DNA from: Auriscalpium vulgare
Taxonomy: Eukaryota; Basidiomycota; Agaricomycetes; Russulales; Auriscalpiaceae
Reading direction: 5' to 3'
NCBI GenBank assembly: GCA_019915015.1
Contig: JAHBBC010000015.1
Coordinates: forward strand, 930,001-994,000
Length of the DNA: 64,000 nucleotides
A model generated the notes under the pieces. That model saw only the letters and a program-made list of their open reading frames with translations. It did no database searches and was not told the DNA's origin. The translations under genes and the position numbers were made by a program. Positions 35,599 to 47,262 of the stretch are shown piece by piece; the stretch's first letter is position 1; every line of letters starts with the position of its first letter.

Positions 35599-36305
35599 CT
35601 AGTCAAGAGCCCTGCCAAGCAAGGTCAAAAGTCCATCGTCGAGACTATGAGTTACCACGCATGAGCTTGGGTGTGAATGAAATGAAAGAACTCCTACTCA
35701 TAGTCTGCGTTGTCGTCGTGGCTGTGGTGAGCAGCATTAGCTCGGTAGCGCTGTTCACGACATCAGATGCTTACCGGACTGCAATCGAAGACGACAGGGA
35801 AGATATTGTGGACCTGGGCGCTTCAAGATCAGGCAGCTCGGGTGGCAGAAAGCCTTGTCGGTGGTCAGGCAGAGGCTCATTTAGACTTCTTGGCTACGCA
35901 AAGAAAAAATGTCAGCATATGTACTGAATTTGTGCAATCCGAGGCATTTACCACAAACCAACGCCATCAGATACGATGCGAATAAATAGATAAGTGAGCG
36001 CTCGTCTCGACCTCCGGATAAAAATGAACGACTTACAGTTGACGGCGCCTGTCAAAGGATCAGTAAAATATAGAGGGCAAACAGATATCTATACACACAA
36101 AGGAGTGCTGGAAACCCCGTCTGTTTGCACGGTGGTTATGGCCGTCGGGGCGGCGGCATGAAGCCGTGTCGATCTAAAGTCATACGTCAGAAAATTGTGA
36201 GTACATTGTTCGTCTGCGGCGAGGGACGTACTGAAGGGGGGCGGCGACGGCGGACTGGCCAGCAGCAAAGGCGAAGAGGAGCACGGCAACGATTGAGGAG
36301 TACAT
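35599..36305 (-). CDS. Secreted modular family, copy A: module-less short form (114 aa)
   Basis: The smallest member of a five-copy family. Proposed exons, all joined in phase 2: 36232-36305 (signal peptide MYSSIVAVLLFAFAAGQSAVAA), 36099-36173 (linker only, with PTAITTVQTD matching the Pro/Ala linkers of the full copies), micro-exon 36037-36048, 35775-35888, 35698-35721, and 35599-35644 (tail DLDDGLLTLLGRALD). They sum to 345 bases and form an uninterrupted frame. Branch-point-like CTGAC/CTGAT words precede the acceptors. One acceptor, before the 35775-35888 exon, must be CCAAG rather than the nearer GTAG to keep frame. None of the 76-88-codon modules of copies B, D and E is present. Function unknown. 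Confidence 0.5.
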
Positions 36306-37652
36306 GGCTTGAGGTTAGAAACGATGTAGTAAGTTGAACTAAGCTTGCGTGAGTAGATAGATGAGGCGATAACACTTGTAAGGGGGCTGTGAACGATCAT
36401 GTTTGACACATGGAAAGTTCAACTGGGAGAGGGTGTGGCTCACCAGCCAGTGCCTGCAGAAATGCGAATGAGAAGAAGCTGGAGAAAATCTGTGCAAGCA
36501 GACAAGCCTTTATAGGAGAGGAAGCCTACGGCAAGCGGTGTCTTCAGGGACTCTGAGGCTGGCCTATGTCATGCCCGAGGCGATGATTATGGAGACCGTG
36601 CGGCACGAGTACGTAGTCGTTGCATCAGCGCGTGGACTGACACTTTAGTCAACTCTGTAAATAGGTATCGTCTAGACGGAGTCAATCGCAGCTGAAAGCT
36701 TGAGACTTGCCAGAAGAGCGAACGCGAAGGAAGAAATACGTACAGTGCCTACGGCCGCAGTCCGATAAGTCGGGGGAGGCGCAGAAAGTAAGTACCGAGT
36801 GGTTTTCGGCACGTACTGGAGCGCGATGCTGTTAGTGATCGTCAGTTAGCAGAGAAAATCCCAGCTTCAGCATGATTTAACGGCATCATAAGCGACCTCC
36901 GTACCATGACATTTAGAAGACGATGTGGATGAAGACATTTGAGCGCGGCATGTGCCTGTGCGGGCAATCTGCAACGAGTACGGCCACACCGGGCTACTAT
37001 GGCACCGATCCTTGCCGTCGCATCAGCGCAGCGGTCAGCGCGAGTCACACCGTCGTCGTCACCATTTCTTTCAAATTGACGAGAGACGACCGACAAGTGC
37101 CGGGAACATCCCTTGGCAGCAGAGTCAGCCTCTCATACGATGATGACTGCCTGGGACGCTCGCAGAGCGAAGTCTCTTATGAAAAAGCTAAATCGGTTGC
37201 CGACTATGAGGAGGATCAGATCAACACTAACATGACGCGCGGCGGCTCGGAATGATGATACGCACGAGCTTACTAGTCTCCGTAGCTTGACCCTGTAGTT
37301 ACTAGTATCATAAGATCGTCGTTCTGATTGAAGAGACGCGAACTCAAGAGTCCACGTACTTAGGTCACCGTTCCACAAGTGGTGTCGGCGGGGGACCCTC
37401 GGGGTTGTCGGCACAAATTTGAACGGCCAAACAGGATGTATCTGACAGTCGGCGTAACCGGGACTGACAGAAGTGAGGCAGCTCATCATGAAAGGCGAAC
37501 GAGGCCACGACAAGCCGAGATGCCGATGTCTGGACTCGGGGCTGACGGGCCAAGACGACCTAGTATATTAGTGGGCTCTTCCTGAAATAATCGGCATATA
37601 TCTGACGGAAATCATGTCACTCTAATTCGCGAGTTCTAAGGCAACCTCCAAT
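36306..37652. other. Copy A promoter and decayed repeats
   Basis: The proximal part holds the copy A leader: a CACTGGCTGGTGAGC 5' UTR donor-like site near 36437-36451 and a CCTATAAAGG element at 36507-36516, shared with the other copies. The segment 37150-37400 is related to 49170-49370 (repeat Y). Between them I see no coding feature. Confidence 0.4.
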
Positions 37653-39369
37653 CTAATCAAGCTCATTCAGCGCCCTTGAGAACATGGACATGACCCTCGC
37701 CACACTATGAGGTATCACGCATGAGCTTGAGTGAGCGCATAAGTGAGAATAAACTTACTCGTTGTCGTCCAAATCGCGGCGGCTATGGTAAACGGCATCA
37801 GCGCCGTCGCGACCAGTCATATATATATAAAAAGGCCTCACTGAGCAATTGCTGTGGAAGAAGGGAGAGCTGACGCTAGGCTGCCAAGGAAAGGCCTGGG
37901 AAACTGGGAGAGAAAGTCAGGATTCGAAATCCCCACTGGCAGATACTCCTCGCCGGCGCTACTCATAGATGAGAATGTCAGCTTGTGTATTGTATCGAGA
38001 TTGACATCTGAGTGCACAGTGACTTACAAAAAACCGCGGCGCCTGTAAATGGTTCAGTAACAGATCAGTCGGAAGAAACTATCGACACTTACGAGGGAGG
38101 AGCAGCAGCCGGGTTTGCAGCGGCGGGTGCCGTGGCGGCAGGGGGAGCTTGCACAGTGATGACGGAGGGTGTCGCCTTGGAGCCATGACCGGAGAAAACC
38201 TTGCTGACGAGATTTTCTACCGCGCTGCCTCCCAATTCTTGGACAATCGGATTTTTGAACAGATTAGTAAGCGACCGGTCGTTGAGCTCGCGCTGGATCA
38301 GGTGATCGACAATGTCCCGTCTGTACACGCAAACCGTCAGCCATCAGTGGACTGTACACTAGCAGATACACCCACGCAGCGGGAGCTGAAGTTGTCGAAG
38401 AAGCAGCGGCGGATCCAACTGGGGCAGGTGGTGACTGTATGATGACAGTGGGAGGGGCAGGGGAGCCTCCGCCGGTCAAGCCACCGATAACCCCGCTGAT
38501 AATGGGTCCGCCAATTTTGCCAAGAACTTTGCCAGCGGTCTTCACCTTCGGATTCGAAAGGATCTTCGGCAGTGCCTCCTCAGTATCCTGGATTATACCG
38601 CTCACAAAGCTGCGCCCGGAGAGCTCGTTGGCCAAGTAGTCTTCAAAAACACCACGCTGAGCGAGGTACTCCACAACATGTCGCCTACGGTGCATCGGTC
38701 AGTTTAACGATCTGAGCTGTTCGTAGACGGTGAACCTACTCAGCGGGGACTACTGTCCCACCCACCGCAGTGGGCGCGTCTACGGGAGCAGTCGCTGTAG
38801 GCGCCGGGGCGTCCGGTGCCGCGGAGGAATGATGCGAGCCACCAAAAATGCCAGCGAGCCCTGCCCCAGCCGCCACTGCTGCCGGGGCGATGAAGTGAGG
38901 CAGTAACTTTCCAAGTTTAGGGATCAATGCAGCAAACGAGCGCTCGTCCAGCTCACGTTCGAGCAGTTCGTCCAGAGCGCGTCTAATAGCAGCAATTGCT
39001 CAGTCTCTCGTCTGAGAATAAAATATAGCGACACTAACCTGGATGCCTGCCCTGGCTCGTCGTCGTCGTCGTCGTCCGCATCGTCCCGGCGGAGCAGGTG
39101 CCCCACATCGCTAGCAGCTTTCTCAAAGACGTCCTTGAAGCCGCTGAACAGGTCACGCTCGTCCATGGCTAGCAATGCGCGAGGATTGTACGTGCGGACA
39201 TCAAGTTCAGTGTCACGGGCCTGAACTTTGGTCCATCTGAAACGCCATATGTCAGAACTCGTGGAACTCTATGTCAGTCTGCGATGAGCACGAACTCAAT
39301 GGGAGCGGCGACGGCGGACTGTCCAGCAGCTACGGCAAGAAGGAGAACTGCAACGGTCGAGGAGTGCAT
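37653..39369 (-). CDS. Secreted modular family, copy B
   Basis: Start at 39369 with signal peptide MHSSTVAVLLLAVAAGQSAVAA (exon 39296-39369, donor GTTCGT). The next exon gives WTKVQARDTELDVRT and NPRALLAMDERDLF, with an Asp run before GQASR; it looks like one module where copy D has two. Then come a module starting RALDELLERELDERSFAALI, one starting RHVVEYLAQRGVFEDYLA, and one starting RDIVDHLIQRELNDRSL. Each ends in a Pro/Ala-rich linker. A 15-base micro-exon and an exon beginning AGEEYLPVGISNPD follow, then a 24-base exon (HRRDLDDN), and the last exon (DVARVMSMFSRALNELD) ends at 37653. All coding introns are phase 2. No known domain is recognised. The signal peptide predicts secretion. Confidence 0.65.
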
Positions 39370-39520
39370 GGCTTGAGATATCAGAGGCGGTATGTCGAAG
39401 TAAACTTGCAGGGGTGTGTAGATGGACCAAATAGTGACGTGAAAGTGAGATTGAAGAAATCGTGAAGGCTGTAAGTGATCGTTGTCAATATACAGCCTGT
39501 CTAGCCGGCAGGACAGATGT

Positions 39521-39608
39521 GGGCTTACCAGCCAGTGCCTGTAGAGATAGAATGCGAAATGAGCAGAAGCTGGAGAAACCGAGGTGCAGCCAGGCAGACA
39601 TTTATAGG
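39521..39608 (-). promoter_or_regulatory. Copy B promoter: TATA-like element and 5' UTR intron donor
   Basis: CCTATAAATG lies at about 39599-39608. Downstream of it the leader has CACTGGCTGGTAAGC near 39524-39538, a consensus splice donor conserved in copies A, B, D and E. A spliced 5' UTR before the ATG at 39369 is therefore likely. Confidence 0.45.
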
Positions 39609-39619
39609 AAACGACGCTC

Positions 39620-40690
39620 ACAGCAAGTAGGCGTCAGCATCGCCGGGTGTACAGAAAATTTGCTGTACTGGCCGGCGCCCGAGGCGATGACTCTGGGAAC
39701 CATATGTGAGTACGTAGAAGATGCCTCCGCAGCCCAAGCTATCAGCATCAGTTGAATTCGACAATCTTTCTGTACGTTTGAGTTGTTTTGAAACTGCCGG
39801 TCGGTTTTGCGTACGGGGTGCAGGCGGTGGAGGTACCTTCGCAATAGATAAGGCACTCATCCAAACCCCAGCTTGCAATTGACTCACTTTGAACGCAGAC
39901 GGCGACAATTCCACATAGCTTGCGGGCACGTCTAGCACAAACCAAATCCCCGACATGACCACGCATTCGAGCGCCAATCTTGAAACAGGCGGCGGCAGAT
40001 TGGCGAGTGCCTGTAAAACTCCCGAATGATCCACCAGGTCGAGCTTTCGGCGCGCACTAGAGCAGCGCGCAGTACCTGCTGGTGACCGTCAATCAGTGGA
40101 GGGATTCAATTTGGTAAATGTTTGAGCAGTATCAAATGACCTGGCGGATGCCCGCGCGCGGAGAGCGATGTCACTGTTCCTTGCCGTTCGGTTGCTCAAC
40201 CATACTGGTCCAGTGCCAATGCTGAGCATGGTGAAGTATTGGGAGAGATCCGTCGTCGTCAAGTTGCATGTCGGATCAAACAGAGGGACCAGGGCCCGAC
40301 TTGAAGTGCGTGACTCATCTCTACATTCGACTCTTCTCGAGTACGACATCTTGCATGGCTGGGCATACATGGTCTTCAAGACCGTGCAAGAAAACTGATA
40401 TGCTAGTCAACTTCGTCAGTGCTCGTGGAGATTCAAACTGATACGCACCAGGCTCCAGCTCACGACGGTCAGCACCCGATCAACCCAGTTTGAACCCAGT
40501 ACGACCAGCAGGACAGTCCGACCAGGCGTGAAGTTACATCGATTGCCTCAGAGGCAATGGTCAGTGTGTATGACAGTCTGCACACCGCGGAGAGCAACTT
40601 AGACGGTTCGAAATAGGCTGTAGTTGATGCTAGACACTGATGTCAATGAGAGCGCAACGACGGCGGCGGCAGCTCGGAGTGGCTGCTAAC
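39620..40690 (-). repeat. Repeat Y, copy 2: decayed unidentified gene-like sequence
   Basis: This block is closely similar to 45705-46730 and more distantly to 49200-49830, 55650-56260 and 58880-59390. Minus-strand frames contain MSGIWFVLDVPASYVELSPS and SSRALVPLFDPTCNLTTTDL, which recur in the other copies (MPGIWFVLDVPAS, MPGVWLVLDVPAP, MPGIWLALDVAG). That suggests a multi-exon gene ancestor, perhaps membrane-associated. Frames are interrupted and exon borders could not be joined convincingly. It may be a pseudogene or a poorly modelled gene. Confidence 0.35.
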
Positions 40691-40995
40691 AGATTGGCCG
40701 AGATGCCGAGGCCGTCCACCGTCGGTTCTTGCAAACCCAAGTCCTGACCTTCAACGACCTCACCCACGTCGATCCGTGACAGCCCTAGTGTACTGGTGCT
40801 CGATTCCAAAGTACTAACTACTATTGCTTTGGTAAAGTAGAGTACTTGCCCAGTGAGGGCGTGGGCCCCGTGGGAAATGGTTGGCCTGGCCGAGCTGCGG
40901 GTGCCGGCCCGTTGTGAGCGCGAACAATGGAACCTGCGCGCGACCATGACTCTGTCCGTGACCGCGACCCCGTCCGGCCACACGCAAAGCAGCCC

Positions 40996-41004
40996 AATAA
41001 ATAG
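40996..41004 (+). promoter_or_regulatory. TATA-like element of FunK1 copy 1
   Basis: AATAAATAG lies about 65 bases upstream of the ATG at 41065 and is identical in the second FunK1 copy (50039-50047). Confidence 0.5.
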
Positions 41005-41064
41005 TCGCATTATCTCAGGTAAGTAACGCTTTCCCCCCCTCTCCTTCCTGTCAACTGAGCCAAC

Positions 41065-43364
41065 ATGTTGCCCGTCAGCACTCCCCTCCAATCGACTCCC
41101 CCGCGCGGCGGCATTCCACTCGCGAGCGACGCGTCTCTTCACAGCACACCGCCGCAGTTCAAAAACGCAGGGTTTGAACCGTTCTCCACTGCGACGGACA
41201 CCGCCGCGGTTACGCACAACCGTCTTGCTGTCGAGATGGGCTCCCGTTTCATCGGCCCCATGCCTGTCTCCCAGTTCTTCGACGAATTCGTCCCTCCCCC
41301 GAGAGACGCAAAAGGGAAGCCTGTCAAGAAGCCCTCCTCCAAGAAGTTTCCCAAGAACTCAGCCTTGTCGGAGGCGAGCTTTGTGAGTGCCGTTACTTGT
41401 TTGGTGCAGAGACAGGCCACCTAATCCACTTACCATGCAGATCGCCGAAATCGAGAAACGCAAACTCTGCCCTAACCTCCAGCTCCTCGACACACACCAC
41501 ACCTCCGACCCGGAGCATCCCAAAGAGCTGAAACCTGATATCAGCGTGGTCGCTCCCGGACAGGACCCCGTGTGGCGCAAGATGGAGCTCGTCATCGAGC
41601 GCAAACCTCGCGCGCACGACCCCTTCAACAATCTCCCGTCGCTCAAGAGAGGCGAGATCAATCACGAAAAATCGTTCCTTCATGACTCCAAAGAGGCTGT
41701 GGCGAATCGCGGCCAGATCACGTCGTACGCCGTCGCTCAGTTCCAGGCCCAGTTCCGCGAGTGCGCATTTTCTGTCGTTTTGCTCGATGACTACGCCCGC
41801 ATCTTGCGGTGGGACCGCGCAGGAACCATCGTAACGGAGCGCTTCAACTGGAGGGAGGACCCGGGCACGTTGGCTGAATTCCTCTGGCGGTTCAACCATC
41901 TCGACAACAAGCAGCGCGGCTACGACGTCACCGTGTCCCCTCCCTCCTCCTCTGAAGCCAAACTTGCGCGCAACGGGTTCGCAGCCGCGCGAAAGACAGG
42001 CAAGAAGTATCTCCCTATCCTGGGTACGGACACCGAGCTGCACAAAATCATGGTCCACGACGAGAAGACCGCGACGGAGCGCTTCTTCGTCGGACCCAGC
42101 GCGCACGTCTACAATCGCTCGATGGCAGGCAGGGGGACGTTTGGCTACTATGCGTGGGACCTGGACGGCAAGAGGGTTGTGTACATCAAGGACTCGTGGC
42201 GCATCGATATCGAGGACATGGCCAAGGAGACGGACATCTATGACAAGCTGGAGAAGGCCGGCGTGCAGCGGATTGCGAAGCTTGGGTGCGGTGGTGACCT
42301 TCCCGGCCAGTCCACGCGTAGTCAGGACTTCACCGAGGAACAGTCTTGGGCCTGCTTCACGTCCAACGTCTACCGACACACGCATTGTCGCATGACTTTC
42401 CTCACCATTGGCGCACCCCTCCAACGCTTCTCGTCGACGAAGGAGCTGTGTGTCGCCATCTATGATGCTCTCACTGGTGCGCCTCCCTGTATCTTACCGA
42501 GTATCGAATTTGTACTGACGGATGCATAGCCCACTCGGACGCGTACACGAAGGCAAAAATCCTACACAGGGACGTCAGCGCCGGGAACATCTTGATTGAC
42601 GAAGAAGGTCGCGGTCTTCTGATCGATTGGGACCTCTGCAGAGACATATCTTTGCCCCCGGGCCACCGGCGGCAGTGGCGAACTGTGAGTCTTCTTCCAA
42701 TCAGTAGAGATGCACTCTCTAACAGAAATCAAAGGGTACATGGCAGTTCATCTCCGCCGCTCTTCTGCTGGACCCGCTCGCGAAGCCTCACACTCTCAGC
42801 GACGACCTCGAGTCATTCTGTCACGTCCTAACTTATATGATCGTGAAATACCGCCCGACGAAATTTGCCGATCCGCACGAGGAAATTCATGCAACATTCG
42901 ACAGCTCCAAGCCGAATCGGGCTGGGACGGCGATTGTTGGAGGAACAGGGAAGACACACTTTTTTGCCGGCTCCGGTTTAGATCCTAGAGGATTCTTGGG
43001 CATGGTCCCGAGCCCGTGCTTCAACATCATCCAGGAGCTTCGCATGCTCTTCGCCCCGCTGTACATCTGGGATCCAACGAGGACGGCTGAGACAGCTGTA
43101 GCACCTCCATCTTCTCCCGACGTCATGGCTATCTTCAAAGCCAATCTCGACCAATCCAAGGACGCAGATTGGAAGAAGAATGATATTGATGGTCCGGCGG
43201 TGTACGTTGCCCCAGCATACACGCCGACATCTGACTCTGTCAATCACAACGGCAAGCGCAGCCGCGCCGTTTATGACATTGGTCCTCTCAGCCCTCCCCC
43301 GGGGAGCAGGACATCCAACTTGCTCCAATCCACGCCGGACCTCGAGGACGGCGACTTCTCTTAG
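41065..43364 (+). CDS. FunK1-family protein kinase, copy 1
   Basis: FunK1 kinases are expanded in multicellular basidiomycetes and mostly lack assigned substrates. Exons: 41065-41382 (MLPVSTPLQSTPPRGG..., the N-terminal segment), 41441-42476, 42530-42684, and a last exon from about 42727 to 43364. The family's N-terminal domain includes ISVVAPGQDPVWRKMELVIE. The atypical kinase lobe shows IKDSWR as the ATP-site lysine, KILHRDVSAGNILI as the catalytic loop with its Asp, GLLIDWDLC in place of the DFG segment, and GTWQFISAALL. DDLESFCHVLTYM follows. All expected motifs are present, so it looks active. The C-terminus is LLQSTPDLEDGDFS. The gene lies convergent to secreted-family copy C, whose stop is about 740 bases downstream. 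Confidence 0.93.
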
Positions 43365-44103
43365 GTGATCCAGCTCCCGGCGTTCATGATCCCATTACTC
43401 TGTCCTATCATACTAGCATAGCACCGCATATAACTAACTATGTACATTATACCTCTGTATCAATACCGTCAGTCGCCCACCCATGGGGTGCACCTGCAGC
43501 TTCCGTACTCAATCCGAGTGTCCCATTGTCGTTCCAATTGTACCAGTACATGGTCTTGAAGTTGTAAGATACATATACTATGTACAACAGATGTTTGCGT
43601 GCTTGTTATATATATAAGTCCTCCGTCAGCAAAAGAAATGAGGCCCGTCTACAAGAGCACGGTCTGCTGTTCTGACGACGGCGTATTGGAACCCGGAGTG
43701 GCAGCGGTATGTAACCAATGAAATGTTCACTGAATCACCGAGAAACTGAGTCTAAAGATCGAGCGACGAATACGCCACTTACTCGCCACACCCAGCCACA
43801 AACACCACCGTGAGCATCCTCGAAGTAGCACAAGCGCATTGCCAATACACACATAGGGATCGAAGCGCGCCCAGTAGGCCGCGACTGCGAGTCTGCGACC
43901 TCCCTGCGGGACAAAGTAATTGCAAACTGTTAATCATCGCACTTGAGCTGCTGGTGACATCGGTACTCGGCGGGCCGTCTCTACTCACACTGTTCAAGTG
44001 TCAATGCATCTGAAGATGAGCCTAGAGTAATTATCAAGAGGACTATATTAGGAGGAGACCAGCCCCGCGTAAGTTCATAACAGATCATTACTTAGAAAAA
44101 TCC
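43365..44103. other. Shared 3' flank between FunK1 copy 1 and secreted copy C
   Basis: This holds the two convergent 3' UTRs and is almost identical to 52402-53142. A minus-strand frame around 43770-43990 contains REVADSQSRPT and IPMCVLAMRLCYFEDAHG, kept in both units only because the duplication is recent. I cannot call a gene. Confidence 0.4.
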
Positions 44104-45645
44104 CTAGTCAAGCTCATTCAGTGCCCTGGAGAACATGGACATGACCCTCGCCACACTGTGCATGATCACGCATGAGCTTGAGGGTGCGAATCATTGGAGA
44201 GAGTTCTTACGCGTCATCATCTGAGTCACGGCGGCTGGGGTGAGCGGCATTAGTACCCTCCAGGCAGACGAAATGAATATGCCTCACCGAAGCGCACAAA
44301 TGATAGACCCCGGGGGACAGATAGGAAGGTGAACTGACGGCGAAGGTGTCGCAGTCGCAGTTACAGCTGTGGGATGATGTACGGGGAGATGTACAGGCAA
44401 AAAGGGTGGCGATCGGACGAAACCTTGACCGTTCAAACTTTAGAGCTACTCACAAAGCCGTCAGCCCATGCATTTCATCGAGAATGAGAGAGATTTTACC
44501 ATGAAACGACGCGATCAAAAAAGACGGGTAGAGAGACGTTCAGGTTAGCACGTGTACTGAACTCCGAATAAATGACTTACACTTGACGGCGCCTGTGAAT
44601 GGTTCAATAACAGATTTCGGAAGAAACCGTCGACACTTACGAGGGAGGAGCAGCCGCCGGGTTCGCAGCGGCGGGTGCCGCAGCAGCAGGAGGAGCTTGC
44701 ACAGTGATGACGTTGGGTGTCGCCTTGGGGCCATGACCGGCGAAAACCTTGCTGACGATAGCTTCTATCCCGCTGCCTCCCACTTCTTGGATAAGCGGAT
44801 TTTTGAAGAAACTAGCAAGCGACCGGTCGTTGAGCTCGCGCTGGATCAGGTGATCGACAATGTCCCGTCTGTACACGCAGACCGTCAGCCATCAGCGCAA
44901 TGTACACTAAGAGATACACCTACGCAGCAGGAGCTGAAGTTGCTGAAGGAGCAGCGGCGGATTTAGCCGGCGCAGGTGCCTGTACGATGACAGTCGGAGG
45001 GGCGGCCTGTTGGCTACCAATTCCACTGAAGATACCGCTGCCGATGTGTCCGGCAAATTTAGTGGCAATTTTGCCAACATCGGTCGCCGCGAACTTCTCA
45101 ACCTTTCCGATTAAATCGCTGGCCACGCTACGCCCGGAGAGCGCGTTGGCCAAGTAGTCTTCGAGGGCATCGCGCTGAGCGAGGTACTCCACAACGTCTC
45201 GCCTACAGTTCATCGGTCAGCGTGACGATCTGAGCTGTTCGTAGACAGTGAACTTACTCAGCGGAGACTACTGTCCCACCCACCGCAGTGGGCGCGTCTA
45301 CGGGAGCAGTCGCTGTAGGCGCCGGGGCGTCCGGTGCGGGGGAGGAATGCGAGCCACCGAAGATGCTCCCGGCGATCCCCGCCCCAACAGCCCCCGCCGC
45401 GAGGTGAGGCAGAAACTTCGGGATCTTAGAAGCGATGCTAGAAATTGCACTCGCGAACGAGCGCTCGTCCAGCTCACGTTCGAGCAGTTCTGCCAGAGCG
45501 CGCCTAGTAGGAGAAACTGTTTAGAACCTGCAACCGATACGTCGACAAGACATACCTGGTCGCCTGGCCCTGCTGACCAGCTGCTGGCTGAGGCGCTGAA
45601 GAGGAGTCGTTGTCGTCCGAGCTGCCGCCGCTGAAAAAGTGTCCG
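44104..45645 (-). pseudogene. Secreted modular family, copy C: 5'-truncated
   Basis: The 3' exons are intact: a RALAELLERELDERSFA module (exon ending near 45507), a RDVVEYLAQRDALEDYLA module, a RDIVDHLIQRELNDRSLA module, the 12-base micro-exon (44581-44592), a 24-base exon, and the VARVMSMFSRALNELD tail with stop at 44104. At about 45645 the second module breaks off in mid-exon (HFFSGGSSDDN). It joins directly to sequence matching the TATA/leader region of copy B (compare 45646-45720 with 39560-39640). The signal-peptide exon, first module and 5' UTR intron are gone, and the joined frame has no upstream ATG. A TAA also stands at the start of the exon after the micro-exon unless another acceptor is used. 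Most likely a pseudogene. Confidence 0.65.
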
Positions 45646-45704
45646 ATAACCAGAAGCTGGAGAAACCGAGGTGCAGCCAGGCAGACATTTATAGGAAACG
45701 ACGC

Positions 45705-46730
45705 TCACAGCAAGTAGGCGTCAGCATCGCCGGGTGTACAGAAAATTTGCTGTACTAGCCGGCGCCCGAGGCGATGACTCTGGGAACCATACGCGAGTAC
45801 GTAGAAGATGCCTCCGCCGCTCAAGCTATCAGCATCACTCGAACTCGACAATCTTTCTGTACGTTTGAGTTGTTTTGAAACTGCCGGTCGGTTTTGCGTA
45901 CGGGGTGCAGGCGGTGGAGGTACCTTCGCAATAGATAAGGCACTCATCCAAACCCCAGCTTGCAATTGACTCACTTTGAACGCAGACGGCGACAGTTCCA
46001 CATAGCTTGCGGGCACGTCTAGCACAAACCAAATTCCCGGCATGACCACGCATTCGAGCGCCAATCTTAAAACAGGCGGCGGCAGATTGGCGATGCCTGT
46101 AAAACTCCCGAATGATCCACCAGGTCGAGCTTTCGGCGCGCACTAGAGCAGCGCGCAGTACCTGCTCGTGACCGTCAATCAGTGGAGGGAGTCGATTTGG
46201 TAAATGTTGTGAGCAGTATCAAATGACCTGGCGGATGCCCGCGCGCGGAGAGCGATGACACTGCCAGTTCCTTGCCGTTCGGTTGCTCAACCACAGTTCC
46301 AATGCTGAGCGTGAAGTATTGAGAGAGATCCGTCATCGTCAAGTTGCATTTCGGATCAAACAGAGGGACCAGGACCCGACTTGAAGTGCGTGACTCATCT
46401 CTGCGTTCGACTATTCTCGAGTGCGACATCTCGCATACATGGTCTTCAGGACCGTGAAAAAGAGCTGAGATACCAGTCAACTTCGTCAGTGCTCGTGTAG
46501 GTTCAAACTGATACGCACCAGGCTCCAGCTTACGACGGTCAGCACCCGATCAACCCAGTGCGACCAGCATGACAGTCCGAACAGGCGTAAAGTTATATCG
46601 GTTGCCTCAGATGCAATGGTCGGTGTGTATGACAGTCTGCACACAGCGGAAAGCAACTTGGACGGTTCGAAATAGGCTGTAGTTGATAATAGACATGAGG
46701 GCGCAACGACCGCGGCAGCCATCTGCTAGT
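45705..46730 (-). repeat. Repeat Y, copy 3
   Basis: Nearly identical to 39620-40690, offset by about 6.09 kb. It carries the same minus-strand words (MPGIWFVLDVPASYVELSPS, ALSIAKVPPPPAPRT), a second conserved piece (SSRVLVPLFDPKCNLTMTDL) and an upstream piece MSIINYSLFRTVQVAFR. Frames are interrupted. No known domain is seen. Confidence 0.35.
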
Positions 46731-47262
46731 ACTAACAGATTGGCCGAGATGCCGAGGCCGTTCACCGGCGTCGGCCCAAGTCCTGACCGGGACCTCACCC
46801 ACGTCGATCCACAGCCCTAGTGTACTGGTCGACCTGCTGCTCTGTCACTGTGTGCGTGTGATGTCAGAGGTCGGGGGCATAGTGGCTGGCTTCTATGCCA
46901 CGGCTGCTACGACTTCTTCCGGACATATGTCTTGACTCTACCTCACTATTCCGAAAGCTTTTCAGGGACAGCAGATGGGCGGCGGCTATAGTAGTACTGC
47001 TTCTTGTTGTATGTACTACCACAGGCTTCTTGAGTACGCCTCAAGACAGAGGAGGTGGCCGCTCATAAGTAGTTTTGACCAAGAGCTCTCGATTCAACGT
47101 GCAGCAGGATTGCCTGACAATATAGACATCATGGCGCGGGTGTCTCGAGTTCAGCGAAGTCTGTAGTCCTGACCTCCATCAGTCCGCCCTGAAATTGCCT
47201 GCACATCTCGCCCACGTCAATTCACAGCCCATGCATACTGGTGCGTACTACTAAAGTACTAA
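46731..47262. other. Intergenic between repeat Y copy 3 and family Z copy B
   Basis: About 530 bases with nothing recognisable. A 63-codon plus frame at 46975-47166 has no support. Confidence 0.4.

Larger units (their letters stand above)
40860..45200. repeat. Tandem segmental duplication, unit 1 (FunK1 + secreted-family gene)
   Basis: The sequence from the FunK1 promoter through the FunK1 gene, its 3' flank and the 3' half of secreted-family copy C recurs at about 49890-54230. The FunK1 ATGs are 9,043 bases apart and the secreted-gene micro-exons about 9,033 apart. Long stretches are identical by eye, including the 3' flank 43365-44100. Edges are approximate. Confidence 0.8.

Noticed and set aside
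35661..35927. An 88-codon plus-strand frame with a hydrophobic start (LLLIVCVVVVAVVSS)
   Set aside because: It is antisense to exons 8 and 9 of secreted copy A, and the frame is not kept in the homologous segments of the other copies.
40630..41217. A 195-codon minus-strand frame upstream of and into FunK1 copy 1
   Set aside because: It overlaps the FunK1 promoter and first exon on the opposite strand. The part at 40630-40800 may touch repeat Y, but no coherent protein emerges.
41393..42424. A 343-codon open frame antisense to FunK1 copy 1, with a 306-codon counterpart at 50550-51470
   Set aside because: It mirrors the coding strand of a well-supported kinase. Conservation between copies follows from the recent duplication, and it shows no domain.
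43770..44013. Opposed small frames in the FunK1 3' flank, conserved at 52810-53052
   Set aside because: The conservation is DNA-level identity from the tandem duplication. No start context, signal peptide or domain supports a gene.
44583..44966. A 127-codon plus-strand frame repeated at 53616-53999 and 56940-57344
   Set aside because: Antisense to module 5 and the adjoining exon of the secreted family. It recurs only because the exons were duplicated.
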